This document shows positions 50,401 through 54,325 of a stretch of 64,000 nt of DNA, piece after piece. The notes below the pieces were generated by a model. That model was given only the letters and a program-made list of their open reading frames with translations. It had not been told where the DNA came from and searched no databases. Source of the DNA: Semisulcospira habei (taxonomy: Eukaryota; Mollusca; Gastropoda; Semisulcospiridae); the NCBI GenBank assembly GCA_036245525.1, contig BTPG01000008.1, positions 25,273,199 through 25,337,198 on the forward strand, read 5' to 3'. The stretch's first letter is position 1; each line of letters opens with the position of its first letter. A program made the position numbers and the translations under genes.

Positions 50401-52886
50401 GGCAGCTGTGGTGTGGTTGCAGCGCGGGGTACAGGAGGTAGCAGTGCCCGGGGGGCTGGGGTGTGCTTCACTGCACATCGTCACGCCCCTCTCATCTGTT
50501 GACTTGATGGCCATGAAATGATGATTGACACATGACGTCATCGTGTCAATGAGGGGTTCCGATTTCGACAAGTGCTGGGGACCAGAAAAATCAGCAGAAA
50601 GGGGAGGGGTGAAGGGGGGAGTGCTAGTGGCGATTACAGCGTTTAAGATTGGATGGCCGGGCTGAGATGCGAGTGGAGACTGGGAGGGTGAAATTGAGGA
50701 GTCAGATGAGGGGGGTTCAATGGCAGGTATTGACGGGGTACTCAGTGGGTGTTCGGATGAGGAATTAGATATCGGGGGTTCAGTGGCAGGCGTAGTTGTC
50801 TCGTCAGACATTGTGCTCACTATTGTTTTCATCTTGTCAAACTCCTCATCCACCCACTGTCGGCATGCGGTCCCCTGCACAAGCACAGTGCCTGTAGTAT
50901 GGTAGAGGGTGATAGTGATGAGCTTGCTCGATTCGAGGTAGAGTTGGAGAAATGTCTTGTAGAGATTAGGAGGGGAAGGGCTGCACAGTGGAGTGGGGAG
51001 GGTGATGATGCTGGGCTGATTGCTGGTTTGCTCGTAGTCGAACCAGTCGGCGGTAATGGCGGCTGGACACCCTGCGATGTACCGTGTGTGGAGTATGCAT
51101 CTCCATAACGGGAGTTTATCGCTAGTGAAAGTCTTTTGAATCGGATCCATTGTATGGCGAATTTTCTCAATGGAAGTGTCCATGGCATGCTTGGCATTTG
51201 CCGCAGATCGGGTGATAGGGCCCATGGTGGTGGTGGAGGGGTAGAGGAGGGGGGCAGTGGTGTTGGAGGGAAGGGGCGGTGGTATGCTACGCATGAAGTG
51301 CCAGCATAGAGCTAGCAGCCCATGGTAAAAGGAAGGTGGACTGAGGGGAGGGTGTGGTGGTGGAGAGAAGGGGTGGTGGTATGCTACACATGAAGCGTGT
51401 GGTTGGCGGATTACATAGCTGATGCCAGCCTCGCGGTCATGCCGATTGCCATGATAGCTCACTGCTGCGCTCAAGAGTGGCGGCGGCAGCGACTGTCAAG
51501 CACTGGGGCCCGGCTAGCGTCGGTTTACTTTACCACACATCTGGAATTACACACTGAAATGTGAGCTGGCACTAGCAGAGTGGTCTGTTTATACCTGCTG
51601 TCACCACGTCTAATCGGTACTGACCCGATGGAAGCAGTTACTGCATCTACTCGCGCCGCCAGGATTCACATACGCTTTCGCATCTGCGGGAACCATAAGA
51701 ATCTATGTCTAGGTTCACGGCAGACTCTGGATTGCTTAATACGACTGTACTAGGCACGCCGGGCTGGCGCCAAGCGACCCAGAAACGGAAAAGTCCATGT
51801 TGCAACGCTCGAAGTATTCAACAGAATAGTGATGAAGAAAAAGAAACGTTCATAACTCTCGAAAAATGAATGTTACACAAATGGAAAAGTCACATTCCAA
51901 TAGAAGTCACTATCACAAGTCACTGAGGCTAAAAATTACACATCACAACCATACATTGCCAACACAATTGTCACTGGAGTGAGTGAGTGAGTGAGTTAGC
52001 GAGCGAGCGCGCGTGCGAGTTTATAGTGACGACTCGATGTTATTTGTCGCTCATCGCAGTACTAATATTTTACGTATTATAGGATCGAACTTGACAATTT
52101 TCTTGCTGATTTTCACACCTAGGGCTTACAGGTCACAATTTGACGGCCCAGACTGAGCCAGGCATATGCATATGCAAACTCGGCAATGTTTATGAAAAAT
52201 CATGCGGGTATTATTAAGATTAAGATTATGGGGTTTTTCGTAAAAGAAAAATCAAAGTTATGTTAGCTGTTTTAAAAATAACTCCGAAAATGTGGTGCAA
52301 AATCAGTATCTGATTTTTCACACCTAGGCACATTTGACCTAATCGTACCCGACAGCCGATTCAATCTGTAGGCTTATGTTAATATCCTATATAAAAAAGC
52401 ATGCGATTATTAATGAGAAGATTGCTTTTTTCGTAAAAAAAATCAATTGTTTTAAAGATTAACCCCAAATTATTCGTGAAATTAATCCAAAAAACGTGAA
52501 ACTATTTATTTTCCAAAATATTTAATTATCACTCAAAAAGTTCAAGAGGTACAATGCTGGTTAACGAACTCATTCAGTATCTTCCTTTTATCTAGCTATA
52601 TGCACAAAATCAAGTAAAAATAATAAAAATTACGGACTCCAGTGTGAATCAACCGGTTTTTGTGAAACTGCCATTTTCTAGCCAATGAGCATCTTAATAA
52701 AAATTAAAAAAAAATAAAAACCCTGCCTCGAGATTTTTCTTTTACCCCTCAAGTTGTGCATGCAGCCGTAGTACAATGATGCCGCGTGATTTTTTTTCCC
52801 CCGTTTATTTGTCGCTTTATTTGAGTTTTTGTTTTCTTTTTCAGGTCAATGACATCACAATGCGACCGACTGAACAAGTCTTTTAA
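25436..52886 (+). CDS. DHRS11: DHRS11 short-chain dehydrogenase/reductase (with alternative exons)
   Basis: An NADP-dependent classical SDR. The vertebrate enzyme reduces 3-keto and 17-keto steroids and dicarbonyls in the cytosol. Seven exons join in frame into 256 residues; the human protein is about 260. The Rossmann motif TGASAGIG is at residues 13-20, NNAG at 94-97 and the structural Asn at 119. The catalytic Ser149 is encoded by a codon split over an intron. Tyr164-x3-Lys168 and the CPGFVKTEF segment follow, and the C-terminus is NDITMRPTEQVF. The exon with the YxxxK motif exists twice (29949-30078 and 33028-33160) with matching phases, so two isoforms are possible. Introns are filled by LINEs and an LTR element. 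It follows MRM1 on the same strand, as in human 17q12. Confidence 0.93.
25912..26035. repeat. Long hairpin repeat (cccaatacgc family)
   Basis: tcccaatacgcgactgagag pairs with ggccttttgcgtattggga, and the core gttggcccgcgcgcacctgt pairs with gcgcgggccaac. A related copy is at 43158-43225. No TTAA ends, so this is a different family. Confidence 0.65.
26306..26385. repeat. Hairpin repeat (gagacgaacggcatcc family)
   Basis: cattcgagacgaacggcatc pairs with gatgccgttcgtctcgaatg around acgcggcttaagccgcgt. Relatives are at 42770-42865 and 43590-43668. Confidence 0.7.
26534..26749 (+). CDS. DHRS11: DHRS11 exon 2
   Basis: The acceptor is actgcattgcag. It encodes KLSDELKSQG...VDVCINNAGLAHDAPLLTGQ...MFE (72 codons, phase 0 to 0), including the NNAG motif. 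Confidence 0.93.
26816..26910. repeat. TTAA hairpin MITE, subfamily D
   Basis: TTAAcccgttgcgtgtcggt...cacgcaaagggTCAA. The hairpin runs the full length with its loop near 26860. It starts 67 bp after DHRS11 exon 2. Confidence 0.8.
27392..27603 (+). repeat. (GAT)n and (CA)n microsatellites around a retroelement-type tail
   Basis: (GAT)n at 27392-27416 is followed by agaactttattgccataatt-type sequence and then about 78 bp of (CA)n at 27525-27603. Confidence 0.7.
27846..28020 (+). repeat. Degenerate tandem repeat of CGTGATT-like units
   Basis: Repeated variants of cgtgattcgtgattgctta and cgtgaaacgtgaaagt fill about 170 bp. The CGTGA core occurs more than ten times at irregular spacing. No ORF. 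Confidence 0.6.
28055..28153 (+). repeat. Poly-C and poly-A low-complexity tract
   Basis: C runs of over 15 bases surround a short (CA)n, followed by about 25 A residues. Such tracts are prone to sequencing and assembly error. Confidence 0.7.
28244..28473 (+). repeat. TTAA hairpin MITE, subfamily C
   Basis: TTAAcccttatcattcggaa to cgtatgatatgggTCAA. The core agaatagcttggcgcctcta and its complement lie at 28297-28375. Confidence 0.8.
28914..29131. repeat. TTAA hairpin MITE, subfamily A, abutting DHRS11 exon 3
   Basis: TTAAccctttctgcgccatg to ggcgctgaaagggtTTAA. The core at 29000-29096 is a nearly perfect hairpin. It ends only 15 bp before exon 3, so the branch point must lie inside the MITE. 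Confidence 0.8.
29147..29241 (+). CDS. DHRS11: DHRS11 exon 3
   Basis: Encodes VNVLGLLMCTQESFKLMREK...IILIN and two bases of the catalytic Ser codon (AG). A MITE ends 15 bp before the exon, so the polypyrimidine region is very short. Confidence 0.92.
29739..29924. repeat. TTAA hairpin MITE (E-type) abutting DHRS11 exon 4a
   Basis: TTAAggccgaaattcccat to gtgtgagTTAA. The core is gaccatgatagttcaagggt with its complement at 29811-29888. It ends 24 bp before the exon 4a acceptor. The closest relative is at 60280-60490. Confidence 0.65.
29949..30078 (+). CDS. DHRS11: DHRS11 exon 4a (active-site exon, version a)
   Basis: Starts with one base completing Ser149, then MSGLRVVKSKGTHCYAATKF, the Ser-loop-YxxxK region. 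It ends RIRIS in phase 0 at gtacga. It is interchangeable by phase with 33028-33160. Confidence 0.9.
30435..30620. repeat. Hairpin MITE, subfamily A, right end cut by poly-T
   Basis: ttacccatttagtcccgact to gacacctccaaaatttggg. The core is at 30462-30586. The right end is replaced by T and G runs at 30637-30840. Confidence 0.65.
31527..32485 (+). repeat. TTAA hairpin MITE, subfamily B, split by the palindromic insertion
   Basis: The left end (gtcaactcttttcatcttga) is at 31529-31563. The right part resumes at 32287 with the core hairpin 32318-32392 and ends ggatgtaatgggTTAA at 32482-32485. Confidence 0.7.
31564..32286. mobile_element. 723-bp near-palindromic insertion with 12-bp TSD
   Basis: acccattgcttg flanks the insertion at 31552-31563 and 32287-32298 and lies inside a subfamily B MITE. 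The insert holds two inverted copies of a roughly 290-bp unit (about 31611-31905 on minus, about 31998-32283 on plus). In addition a roughly 65-bp inverted repeat (31564-31628 with 31893-31960) flanks the first unit. Each unit carries a TATA-like ttatataagagacc. It may be a pair of inverted LTR-like or Penelope-like terminal repeats; its class is unresolved. No coding capacity. Confidence 0.6.
33028..33160 (+). CDS. DHRS11: DHRS11 exon 4b (active-site exon, version b)
   Basis: Acceptor gtgttatag, then LAGLKVPMLKMYHCYSATKF through SRCKIS, ending in phase 0 at gtatgg. It aligns residue for residue with exon 4a up to the YxxxK motif, is one codon longer after it, and is open throughout. Using both exons together would break the frame, because exon 4a ends in phase 0 while 4b needs two bases before it. 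They must therefore be alternatives. Confidence 0.85.
33161..33229 (+). other. DHRS11 intron start with half of a ggaccttac hairpin repeat
   Basis: gctggtctgtgattttggac is one arm of an inverted repeat whose full form is at 43330-43415. Here only one arm is present, next to the exon 4b donor. Confidence 0.4.
33600..34219 (+). pseudogene. RTE LINE endonuclease domain, frameshifted
   Basis: An apurinic endonuclease-type fold: TWNVKTMYQSGK at the start, then LGISEARWT (catalytic Glu), LNVIQCYAPTND, and IIMGDFNAKIGE. One frame change lies near 33670, between AEMQK and NLSLLGISE. The SDHH-type end is displaced to about 35620 by the inserted LINE. Confidence 0.8.
34220..35506 (-). mobile_element. 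5'-truncated RTE-type LINE insertion with TSD
   Basis: Inserted in inverse orientation, flanked by tgaccatact at 34210-34219 and 35507-35516. The minus-strand 3' end is (GAT)n-like rather than poly-A, as in RTE-clade LINEs. Confidence 0.85.
34228..35493 (-). CDS. Reverse transcriptase C-terminal part of the truncated LINE
   Basis: 421 open codons from 35493 down. RT motifs in order are QAGFRVGRSTVEQIF, FIDFRKAFDRV (motif A), GVRQGCLLSPVLFNIFLE (B), LRFADDIDLMAG (C, catalytic FADD), FKYLGATLSKDG (thumb), then the C-terminal RRKLAWFGHVTRH domain. The EN domain and early RT are missing because of 5' truncation. The frame is still intact, so the insertion is young. Confidence 0.85.
   Translation of the reverse strand: MLRIILNRLKTFAEELLAEEQAGFRVGRSTVEQIFNCRVLIEKHLQHQRELYHNFIDFRKAFDRVWHDGLWQVMRSFNIEEGLIQMIEALYKNACSAVLLNNQSGEFFRTTIGVRQGCLLSPVLFNIFLEKIMQETLHDHHTSISIGGRSLCNLRFADDIDLMAGSNSELQNLTDKLSSSAGSYGMEISTDKSKVMINTTSDSSSNIHMNGQKLEEVNSFKYLGATLSKDGSCIAEIRIRIGTATSAMARLDRIWRSNSISFTIKYRLYKSLIVSILLYGCETWTLLADSEKKIQAFENKCLRKLLRISYREHKTNEYVRSIVTSLVGPHEPLLATVKRRKLAWFGHVTRHNTLSKTILQGTLEGSRRRGRQRKSWVANIKEWTELEMSDLLATAQNRTQWRALSVAAAFQSPQRPVRARD
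35517..36441 (+). pseudogene. Host RTE LINE: end of endonuclease and linker to RT
   Basis: Resumes TENQIDHICISKKFRRSLQD and VRRGADVASNHHLLILRIKL, the end of the endonuclease domain. A basic linker (35583-36347) follows, then in another frame REEIRRAVAFLKNGKAARAD at the start of the RT. It stops where the LTR begins. Confidence 0.75.
36442..37349 (-). repeat. 3' LTR of the Gmr1-like element
   Basis: About 908 bp, bounded by TGTTAC at 36442-36447 and GTAACA at 37344-37349, short inverted termini typical of LTRs. A minus-strand TATA box (tatatataaag) lies at about 36825-36836. No second LTR is found on the other side of the element. Confidence 0.78.
37353..37363 (-). other. Polypurine tract next to the 3' LTR
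   Basis: The minus strand reads aaagagagggg just before the LTR, the position of the plus-strand primer in LTR retroelements. Confidence 0.7.
37598..38368 (-). CDS. RT end and RNase H of the Gmr1-like element
   Basis: 256 open codons. The RT thumb/connection FIGHKLSEGLKGL and SFMGLANYYREFI is followed by RNase H: FVLRTDASNEGVGAVLMQ (catalytic Asp), YSTIEKECLAI (Glu), VLQTDHQPLNYL (Asp). It ends YLSRAV then stop, about 250 bp before the LTR, with no integrase after it. It is offset by a frameshift from the preceding RT segment near 38368. Confidence 0.88.
   Translation of the reverse strand: MGDHIKSLRELLQRLSNANFTIRPSKCILGADNIDFIGHKLSEGLKGLHDDNVQKIRDAPRPTTKTQIRSFMGLANYYREFIPNFAAVTAPLTDLLRKGQPNVVKWEEAQERAFQAVRDILTEMPVLHLPDPLKTFVLRTDASNEGVGAVLMQEDNGKLPPVSYASKKLTRAERNYSTIEKECLAIIWGVRLFELYLLGVPFVLQTDHQPLNYLNSAKFTNSRIMRWAMFLQNFDVKLQSIKGSQNFGADYLSRAV
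38266..38709 (-). CDS. RT catalytic core of the Gmr1-like element
   Basis: Carries PDGSNRVCVDYRRLNKLT, FFSKIDLSKGYWQI (motif A), KMPFGMVNSGAT (B) and VVFYWDDILIHT (C, YWDD in place of the usual YIDD/YVDD). After that the frame is lost and the downstream segment is in another frame. Confidence 0.87.
   Translation of the reverse strand: MKKPDGSNRVCVDYRRLNKLTVFDPEPMPTAEELFQKVSGDRFFSKIDLSKGYWQIKVAEKDIPKTAFVTPDGHCEFLKMPFGMVNSGATLKRGLKKILDVVFYWDDILIHTKTWGITSKASENCSKDCQMQISPSVQASVFLGPTT
38663..39337 (-). CDS. Integrase C-terminal domain and start of RT
   Basis: KGKHYYDRRAKPRRFQPGDQ leads into the small chromatin/DNA-binding barrel (VLVLLPTNNNKLLMQWKRPY). A linker follows, then VNLTSNEPVRSKPYRLPYN, the usual entry to Ty3/Gypsy RT. 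The junction of integrase tail directly to RT confirms the unusual order. Confidence 0.85.
   Translation of the reverse strand: MAREELGKAQNKGKHYYDRRAKPRRFQPGDQVLVLLPTNNNKLLMQWKRPYVVDTVVGINDYRVKVNNKVKTYHANLLKKYIERGRQDKTQLAASVRLADDERLDDENLFDLNELRHKEDVEDIQFGQNLTQTQREELQVLTQEFKHRFTPDPGTTDTIQHEVNLTSNEPVRSKPYRLPYNTREELKKDIKEMLSHQRVQVTICVPGCHREETRWFQPGVCGLP
39364..40635 (-). CDS. Integrase of the Gmr1-like element
   Basis: 423 open codons. The zinc-binding HHCC module (HDSILGGHLG ... CRSCDICQ) precedes the DDE core: VAVDLVGPIS (Asp), EILSDLGTQFVSD (Asp), NGLVEKFNETLKAML (Glu). Then comes FAYREVPQDLTGFSPFELLY. The N-terminal part overlaps gag-protease in a -1 frame. A frameshift near 39370 separates it from its C-terminal domain. 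Confidence 0.88.
   Translation of the reverse strand: MHRRDLVTEDQKLQEWTTLILADGTVRIIPLANVSVDTPYLRGEVKALCVKTPVYDLIVGNIDGARNADDRDPEWRPETCAVTTRSQAKKSHQTIPLKVADNTEAAAVNRERELQKVDPTLDKFRGQTEPVTRKGKEITFETRRDILYRIFDSNGDKPVRQVVVPEPLRMHVMKLAHDSILGGHLGINKTLDRIRAVFYWPDMGGDVTRFCRSCDICQKTISKGKVTKVPLEKRPLIDMPFKRVAVDLVGPISPPSEDGHRYILTLVDYATRYPEAIPFKKIDTPTVAEALVDMFSRLGIPEEILSDLGTQFVSDCMEEVNRLLSIRHLTTTPYHPMCNGLVEKFNETLKAMLKKLCAEQPRLWHRYINALLFAYREVPQDLTGFSPFELLYGRTVRGPMHILKELWTKDIDVPEVKISTSST
40617..41573 (-). CDS. Gag and protease start of the Gmr1-like element
   Basis: 318 open codons. The capsid-like region (ERFERFTGSNNWRQETWAIK...LFIERIRSYLEKW) is followed by a CCHC zinc knuckle CFLCGKKGHKAIRC and a pepsin-type protease start VLRDTGCSCIVV (DTG active site). 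The frame closes right after the protease motif, and the integrase frame continues at -1. The upstream coiled-coil part is broken. Confidence 0.85.
   Translation of the reverse strand: MDAYLERFERFTGSNNWRQETWAIKLSALLTGKALEFYTRLPREEAEDYTQLKAALLRQYDFTEEGYRRRFRNCKPEEGETPGLFIERIRSYLEKWIELAGLNKEYQDLCDLIIKEQVFNACSKDLACKLREHKDQSLKALADFAQRYLNAHNMKFGSSKPQRVSAPAEENHNVRDTPKYKPVKNLTCFLCGKKGHKAIRCPSKDVSRGDNIRRSNQDRGTAGRGNTTSQHKAAAVLANDVTSSSDFESGERRVTLELIESFKKNGCIPVGDGATFLPVSNIALPESEVPNMPVVSGFVGNTTVRVLRDTGCSCIVVT
42312..42398 (+). CDS. DHRS11: DHRS11 exon 5
   Basis: The acceptor is atcccttcacag. It encodes QVCPGFVKTEFVQRHLGEEG...SSMK, the PG motif and substrate-loop region after the active site. Phase 0 at both ends, donor gtaagt. 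Confidence 0.92.
42400..42480 (+). repeat. Poly-C/poly-A low-complexity after DHRS11 exon 5
   Basis: C-rich run directly after the donor at 42399, then A-rich sequence. Confidence 0.5.
42609..42865 (+). repeat. Five tandem 41-bp copies of one hairpin arm, then the hairpin
   Basis: The unit gctaatgttacttttaactc + tttcgagacgtgtcgcatccg repeats at 41-bp spacing from 42610 to 42814 with almost no differences. The last copy continues into gattcgcggcctaaggccgc and the complementary arm ending gacacgtctcgaaag at about 42861. Confidence 0.85.
43158..43225. repeat. Hairpin repeat (caatgcgcaaaaggcc family)
   Basis: caatgcgcaaaaggccttcg pairs with cgatggcctttgcgcactg around gggccgacgtcggccc. Same family as 25912-26035. 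Confidence 0.65.
43330..43415. repeat. Inverted repeat (ctgatctgtgattgtggacc family)
   Basis: tgctgatctgtgattgtgga pairs with tccaaaatcacagaccagca. Single arms occur at 33197-33225 and about 59541-59605. Confidence 0.6.
43590..43668. repeat. Hairpin repeat (gagacgaacggcatcc family)
   Basis: aactcaatcgagacgaacgg with complement ccgttcgtcgcgaatgagtt around an acgcaacttaagccgcgt loop. Confidence 0.65.
43839..43904 (+). CDS. DHRS11: DHRS11 exon 6
   Basis: The acceptor is ctgtttttcag. It encodes CLEAADIKDAVLYILDTPPH then ME, phase 0 to 0, donor gtaacc. Confidence 0.92.
44434..44530 (+). repeat. (CA)n / (CG)n microsatellite in the CR1 3' UTR
   Basis: About 60 bases of pure (CA)n followed by gcacgcacgcacgcgcgcgc. 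Likely expanded after insertion of the element. Confidence 0.75.
44570..47656 (-). CDS. CR1 ORF2: endonuclease-reverse transcriptase
   Basis: 1028 open codons. The true start is probably the Met at 47482 (MNQADVKVRNLRIGHLNVYH); the part before it includes a Phe run from a poly-A tract. The AP endonuclease domain shows HLNVYHL, GFSETRLG (Glu; residues 101-107), MGDFNIDM (209-216) and SDHFPIS (272-278). The RT shows PLPKTKDLSDVNNYRPISLL, FIDLRKAFDMVDHEILL, GVPQGSVLGPLLFCIFINDL (713-732) and FADDA (746-750). The C-terminus has the usual FNKGVVMYKIWNEIHPEYL. No stop interrupts it, so it may still be active. Confidence 0.9.
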   Translation of the reverse strand: MFALIQYYCCFHCFFFFFFFYYYLCLCTDYYIINSCITLSVLIVTLIFATFVSFSSVTMNQADVKVRNLRIGHLNVYHLYAKLADISVYLNDSNPFHIFGFSETRLGSNVSDESIQVPGFSVLRRDPTAHGETGLAAYIHTSVQALTRRRHDLETEQVECMWLELKAPQSPSFLIGFLYRNPAANFEWYDNFLSMFDKACKPNSNVILMGDFNIDMLRSHHAWDSTMTLLGLKQLVTSPTRITPTTSTLIDHIYATKPESVHNVSVGNLGISDHFPISCTWSTKFPKVKKGCHTYITYRSFKKFSESDFLSDLNNAPFEEVLSETDPDSALSVWYSIFLTILNKHAPVRRRRVKHASLPPWLTQDIIQAMRVRDDLRKQKFFAEFKRERNRVKCLVRQAKKSFIDRLIKQDKDMSMLWRAMAVVTGVKSRKSAVIPTTLTADNFNDHFLSIAESLVPSKTNSRPYTCPDTLIDFCRTRTARFHPFAIPPLAVHEVGKTISSMKNKKSSGPDEISPKILKLSLPYVVETITYVYNLCIQKNVFPKELKKAKVIPLPKTKDLSDVNNYRPISLLSVLSKPLERHIHKHLLEYLGKHKLIHPLQSGFRPKHSCHTALSRLTDTWLSSMNKGEFTGAVFIDLRKAFDMVDHEILLSKLSIYLDGSFSSNCFHTSDGSSQASIHSFKTTSFFASYLTDRQQRVIANGSYSSSGLVTRGVPQGSVLGPLLFCIFINDLPLHFTNDRIECDLFADDATIHTPDKCLESLNDRLQQGLSEISKWCENNAMILNPTKTECMTIATRQKHQLKPLLLSLEIQDHTITQVTEHRLLGVIVDNQMKWQSHINGVCKTVSRNVFMLSKLKYFIDVDTCKLFYNAHVKSHIDYASTTWDGSGDIHMKRLNSLHRRAVKQILPDPALSTDQKFEKLKMLPLDKHHLFNKGVVMYKIWNEIHPEYLCNLFTKVASGYSTSRRNFVTPRPRIDLFKTTLAFSGASFWNKLPAHITHTGSLPSFKESLFKYLLSNSSFTGSGISIA
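47660..48620 (-). other. Spacer between CR1 ORF1 and ORF2
   Basis: It holds no ORF of note. Near 48284-48360 there is a decayed TTAA-type hairpin (tagcctggcactttaggcac...) and near 48500-48560 a decayed gagctcc/gggactc hairpin. Later insertions may therefore have widened the spacer. Confidence 0.4.
48625..51474 (-). CDS. CR1 ORF1 with C-terminal SGNH esterase domain
   Basis: 949 open codons; the real start may be the Met in MGPITRSAANAKHAMDTSIE. The N-terminal half is rich in Pro, Ser and Thr. A coiled coil follows (LIIALQHQLAESSATITTLH and LRQCRAELQGVKNEFADLKQ). The C-terminal third is a GDSL/SGNH-type esterase: TLLIGDSVTKYID (nucleophile Ser), TVHIGINSC (GxN block) and FDKLHPSEHG (catalytic Asp and His). 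Esterase domains are known from ORF1 of CR1-like LINEs. Their role is unclear and may involve lipid or membrane binding of the ribonucleoprotein. Confidence 0.82.
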   Translation of the reverse strand: MSAAVSYHGNRHDREAGISYVIRQPHASCVAYHHPFSPPPHPPLSPPSFYHGLLALCWHFMRSIPPPLPSNTTAPLLYPSTTTMGPITRSAANAKHAMDTSIEKIRHTMDPIQKTFTSDKLPLWRCILHTRYIAGCPAAITADWFDYEQTSNQPSIITLPTPLCSPSPPNLYKTFLQLYLESSKLITITLYHTTGTVLVQGTACRQWVDEEFDKMKTIVSTMSDETTTPATEPPISNSSSEHPLSTPSIPAIEPPSSDSSISPSQSPLASQPGHPILNAVIATSTPPFTPPLSADFSGPQHLSKSEPLIDTMTSCVNHHFMAIKSTDERGVTMCSEAHPSPPGTATSCTPRCNHTTAAFGPNPPTPCPPSLTPVPGTNISATSIEPANHEGVGALISLPCQASELARGVPSAEVNTVVVDTPNTQNTTSPSSTSLVPVSDSTAMRLIIALQHQLAESSATITTLHSELRQCRAELQGVKNEFADLKQGYDTLTSLVLDSEVKAKNEIKAVEASVRENIDKTAEALRKSQTTLSEKISKLVSSRDSHTGKLEEICKRLDTWTPSQTKSVRVSTTEHSPTNLSSQNKSPSPPPASGTTPKPHGFHSNNSSEGPTIPVTNRYQALNPEQELDSPGCSPIHKNNDGRPASRRDNENLAPLERLRAMKIRPEVNTLLIGDSVTKYIDEKRMSTHESIMQNLSVSDLRVDHLTQWLNTQPHNPNIRTVTVHIGINSCWHGPISQQTWLKLCRMLVVCFPKARLQMSTLLPTRGRYHPLHKPAYESNKALQAVCKQEKITLIDHTSSFLSTRGAPKQAMYFDKLHPSEHGVHALECNMNRFVRSHLSSGEEYQDTRLYDHRAVNRRRRSESPSAGGGEENHPRHSAARGHAIRPPPNTRNDSQFPPLQPISSPTMLAPRNRGWEKSGLAAPASPFDNIQALSVSIAQAIAQFYCQQ
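51501..52844. other. Last part of DHRS11 intron 6
   Basis: AT-rich sequence with a (GAGT)n run at about 51973-51995 and a decayed hairpin at 51640-51770. No gene was seen. Confidence 0.35.
52845..52886 (+). CDS. DHRS11: DHRS11 exon 7 (terminal)
   Basis: The acceptor is ttctttttcag. It encodes VNDITMRPTEQVF and stop TAA, the conserved C-terminal signature of DHRS11. It lies 8.9 kb from the previous exon because of the CR1 insertion. Confidence 0.92.
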   Translation, partial: VNDITMRPTEQVF

Positions 52887-52956
52887 CCACCGCGTCACTC
52901 CCGAAGCACAGTTGACAACACTCGCGGCCCAAACCCCGTGCAAGAGACAATCATTT

Positions 52957-53150
52957 TAGTCAGTTATGAGCCCCTCGCACTACAGCATTAGATGGATCGA
53001 CCATGATAATTCAAGGGTAGTGCCAGATTAGCTTGGCGCCATCCCTTGAATTATCATGGTCGATCCTTCCCCTGCAGCTGATACATAGCCTTTAGGTGAT
53101 CGTGACACCGCCTAAATTTGGAAATACGGCCGTGGGGTTAAATGGGTTGT
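52957..53150. repeat. Hairpin MITE, subfamily A (short loop)
   Basis: Core gatggatcgaccatgataat with its complement at 52990-53072, where the loop side has a deletion. The right end is ggggttaaatgggtt. Confidence 0.65.
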
Positions 53151-53216
53151 CAGTCATGAGTCCCCCGCACAAGCGTGAGAGCATGAGGATCTATGCCTCG
53201 TGCTGGTTTCAAAATA

Positions 53217-53436
53217 TTAACCCTTTTAGCCCCAAGGTTCCATTTCTTTTCAATTTTCGGAGGTGTTGCCTAACGACCAGGTATCAGTTGTAGGAGATGG
53301 ATTGATCATGATAATTCAAAGGTAGTGCCAAATGAGCTTGCCGCCTTCAGGCGCCAAGCTCATCTGGCACTATCCTTGAATTATCATGATCACTGATCCA
53401 TTTCCTGCTGCAGGGTCCCGGGGCGAAAAGGGTTAA
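53217..53436. repeat. TTAA hairpin MITE, subfamily A
   Basis: TTAAcccttttagccccaag to ggggcgaaaagggTTAA, core at 53296-53405. Confidence 0.8.
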
Positions 53437-53526
53437 GCGGACTGATTTTATGCATCATAGTGTGGTATAAATTATCATTATTCGTCAGTATGATTAAACT
53501 CTGACATCTAAAGTGTTCTTTTTACC

Positions 53527-53529
53527 CCC

Positions 53530-53628
<99 letters not shown>

Positions 53629-53647
53629 TGCGTGCGTGTGTGTGTGC
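53527..53647 (+). repeat. (TG)n microsatellite with (CGTG)n
   Basis: About 80 bases of (TG)n followed by (CGTG)n and more TG. Reading frames across it are artefacts. Confidence 0.9.
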
Positions 53648-53741
53648 CTTGAGGATTGACTTAAAACTGACTTTTGTCACTGACTCATTTTCAGCGTTGT
53701 AACACTTAAGCGTGCACAAATCACGGAACGGCACTGGACGA

Positions 53742-53948
53742 TTAACCCTTTTCATCCTGATTGAAATAAATTTTGGCTATGATAGTTCAAGGTTGGTGCC
53801 AAAATAGCGTGGCGCCACAGGCGCCACGCTATTCTGGCACCACCCTTAAACTATAATGCTTGACTGATCTCAGTCGTAATCTGTAATGTAGCCTTCATAG
53901 GACAATTCTGAAGCTTGTATTTTTTAATTTCAGAATGAAATGGGTTAA
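53742..53948 (+). repeat. TTAA hairpin MITE, subfamily B
   Basis: TTAAcccttttcatcctgat to cagaatgaaatgggTTAA. The core hairpin (tggtgccaaaatagcgtggc and its complement) is at 53779-53855. Confidence 0.8.
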
Positions 53949-53949
53949 A

Positions 53950-54325
53950 GTATCATTACGCGTATTTGAAGACACATTTCAGCACCATTTGTGTTTGTTG
54001 ATGCCTTATCGACACACCTAATGAACTTTAACAGCAGCGGGGACACGCAGCAAAAGCCCACACGTAATCGCACTTATTTATCTGCCCCGCAGCCCCGGCA
54101 TTAGCGTGTCAATCTAATTTTAGCTGTTTCTCGTACTGAAAGCGTTGTATTTATAGAACGGAGTGGAGTCATTGTCAAATTACTTGATATCGAAACGACG
54201 TGTGTTGAACTGGATTGTCCTGTGTCTAAATGAACCCATATCTAGACCCGTGTGTGAGCCGGCGTGACCATCTGTTACTACAGAAGTGTACCTTTAAACA
54301 GTTACGGCGATAGTGGGCCTTCAAG
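53950..54325 (+). repeat. About 370-bp dispersed repeat (second copy)
   Basis: Inverted copy of 3890-4265. It directly follows the MITE that ends at 53948. Confidence 0.65.

Larger units (their letters stand above)
44060..51500 (-). mobile_element. Nearly complete CR1-type LINE
   Basis: Minus-strand order: ORF1 with an esterase domain (51474-48625), a spacer of about 970 bp, ORF2 with endonuclease and RT (47656-44570), a 3' UTR that includes a CA array, and a (TCAC)n tail at about 44070-44093. Both main frames are open. It lies in the last intron of DHRS11. Confidence 0.85.

Noticed and set aside
53527..53755. Open frames across the TG and CA arrays (also near 11600, 27540 and 44430)
   Set aside because: They are a consequence of dinucleotide repeats lacking stops in all frames.
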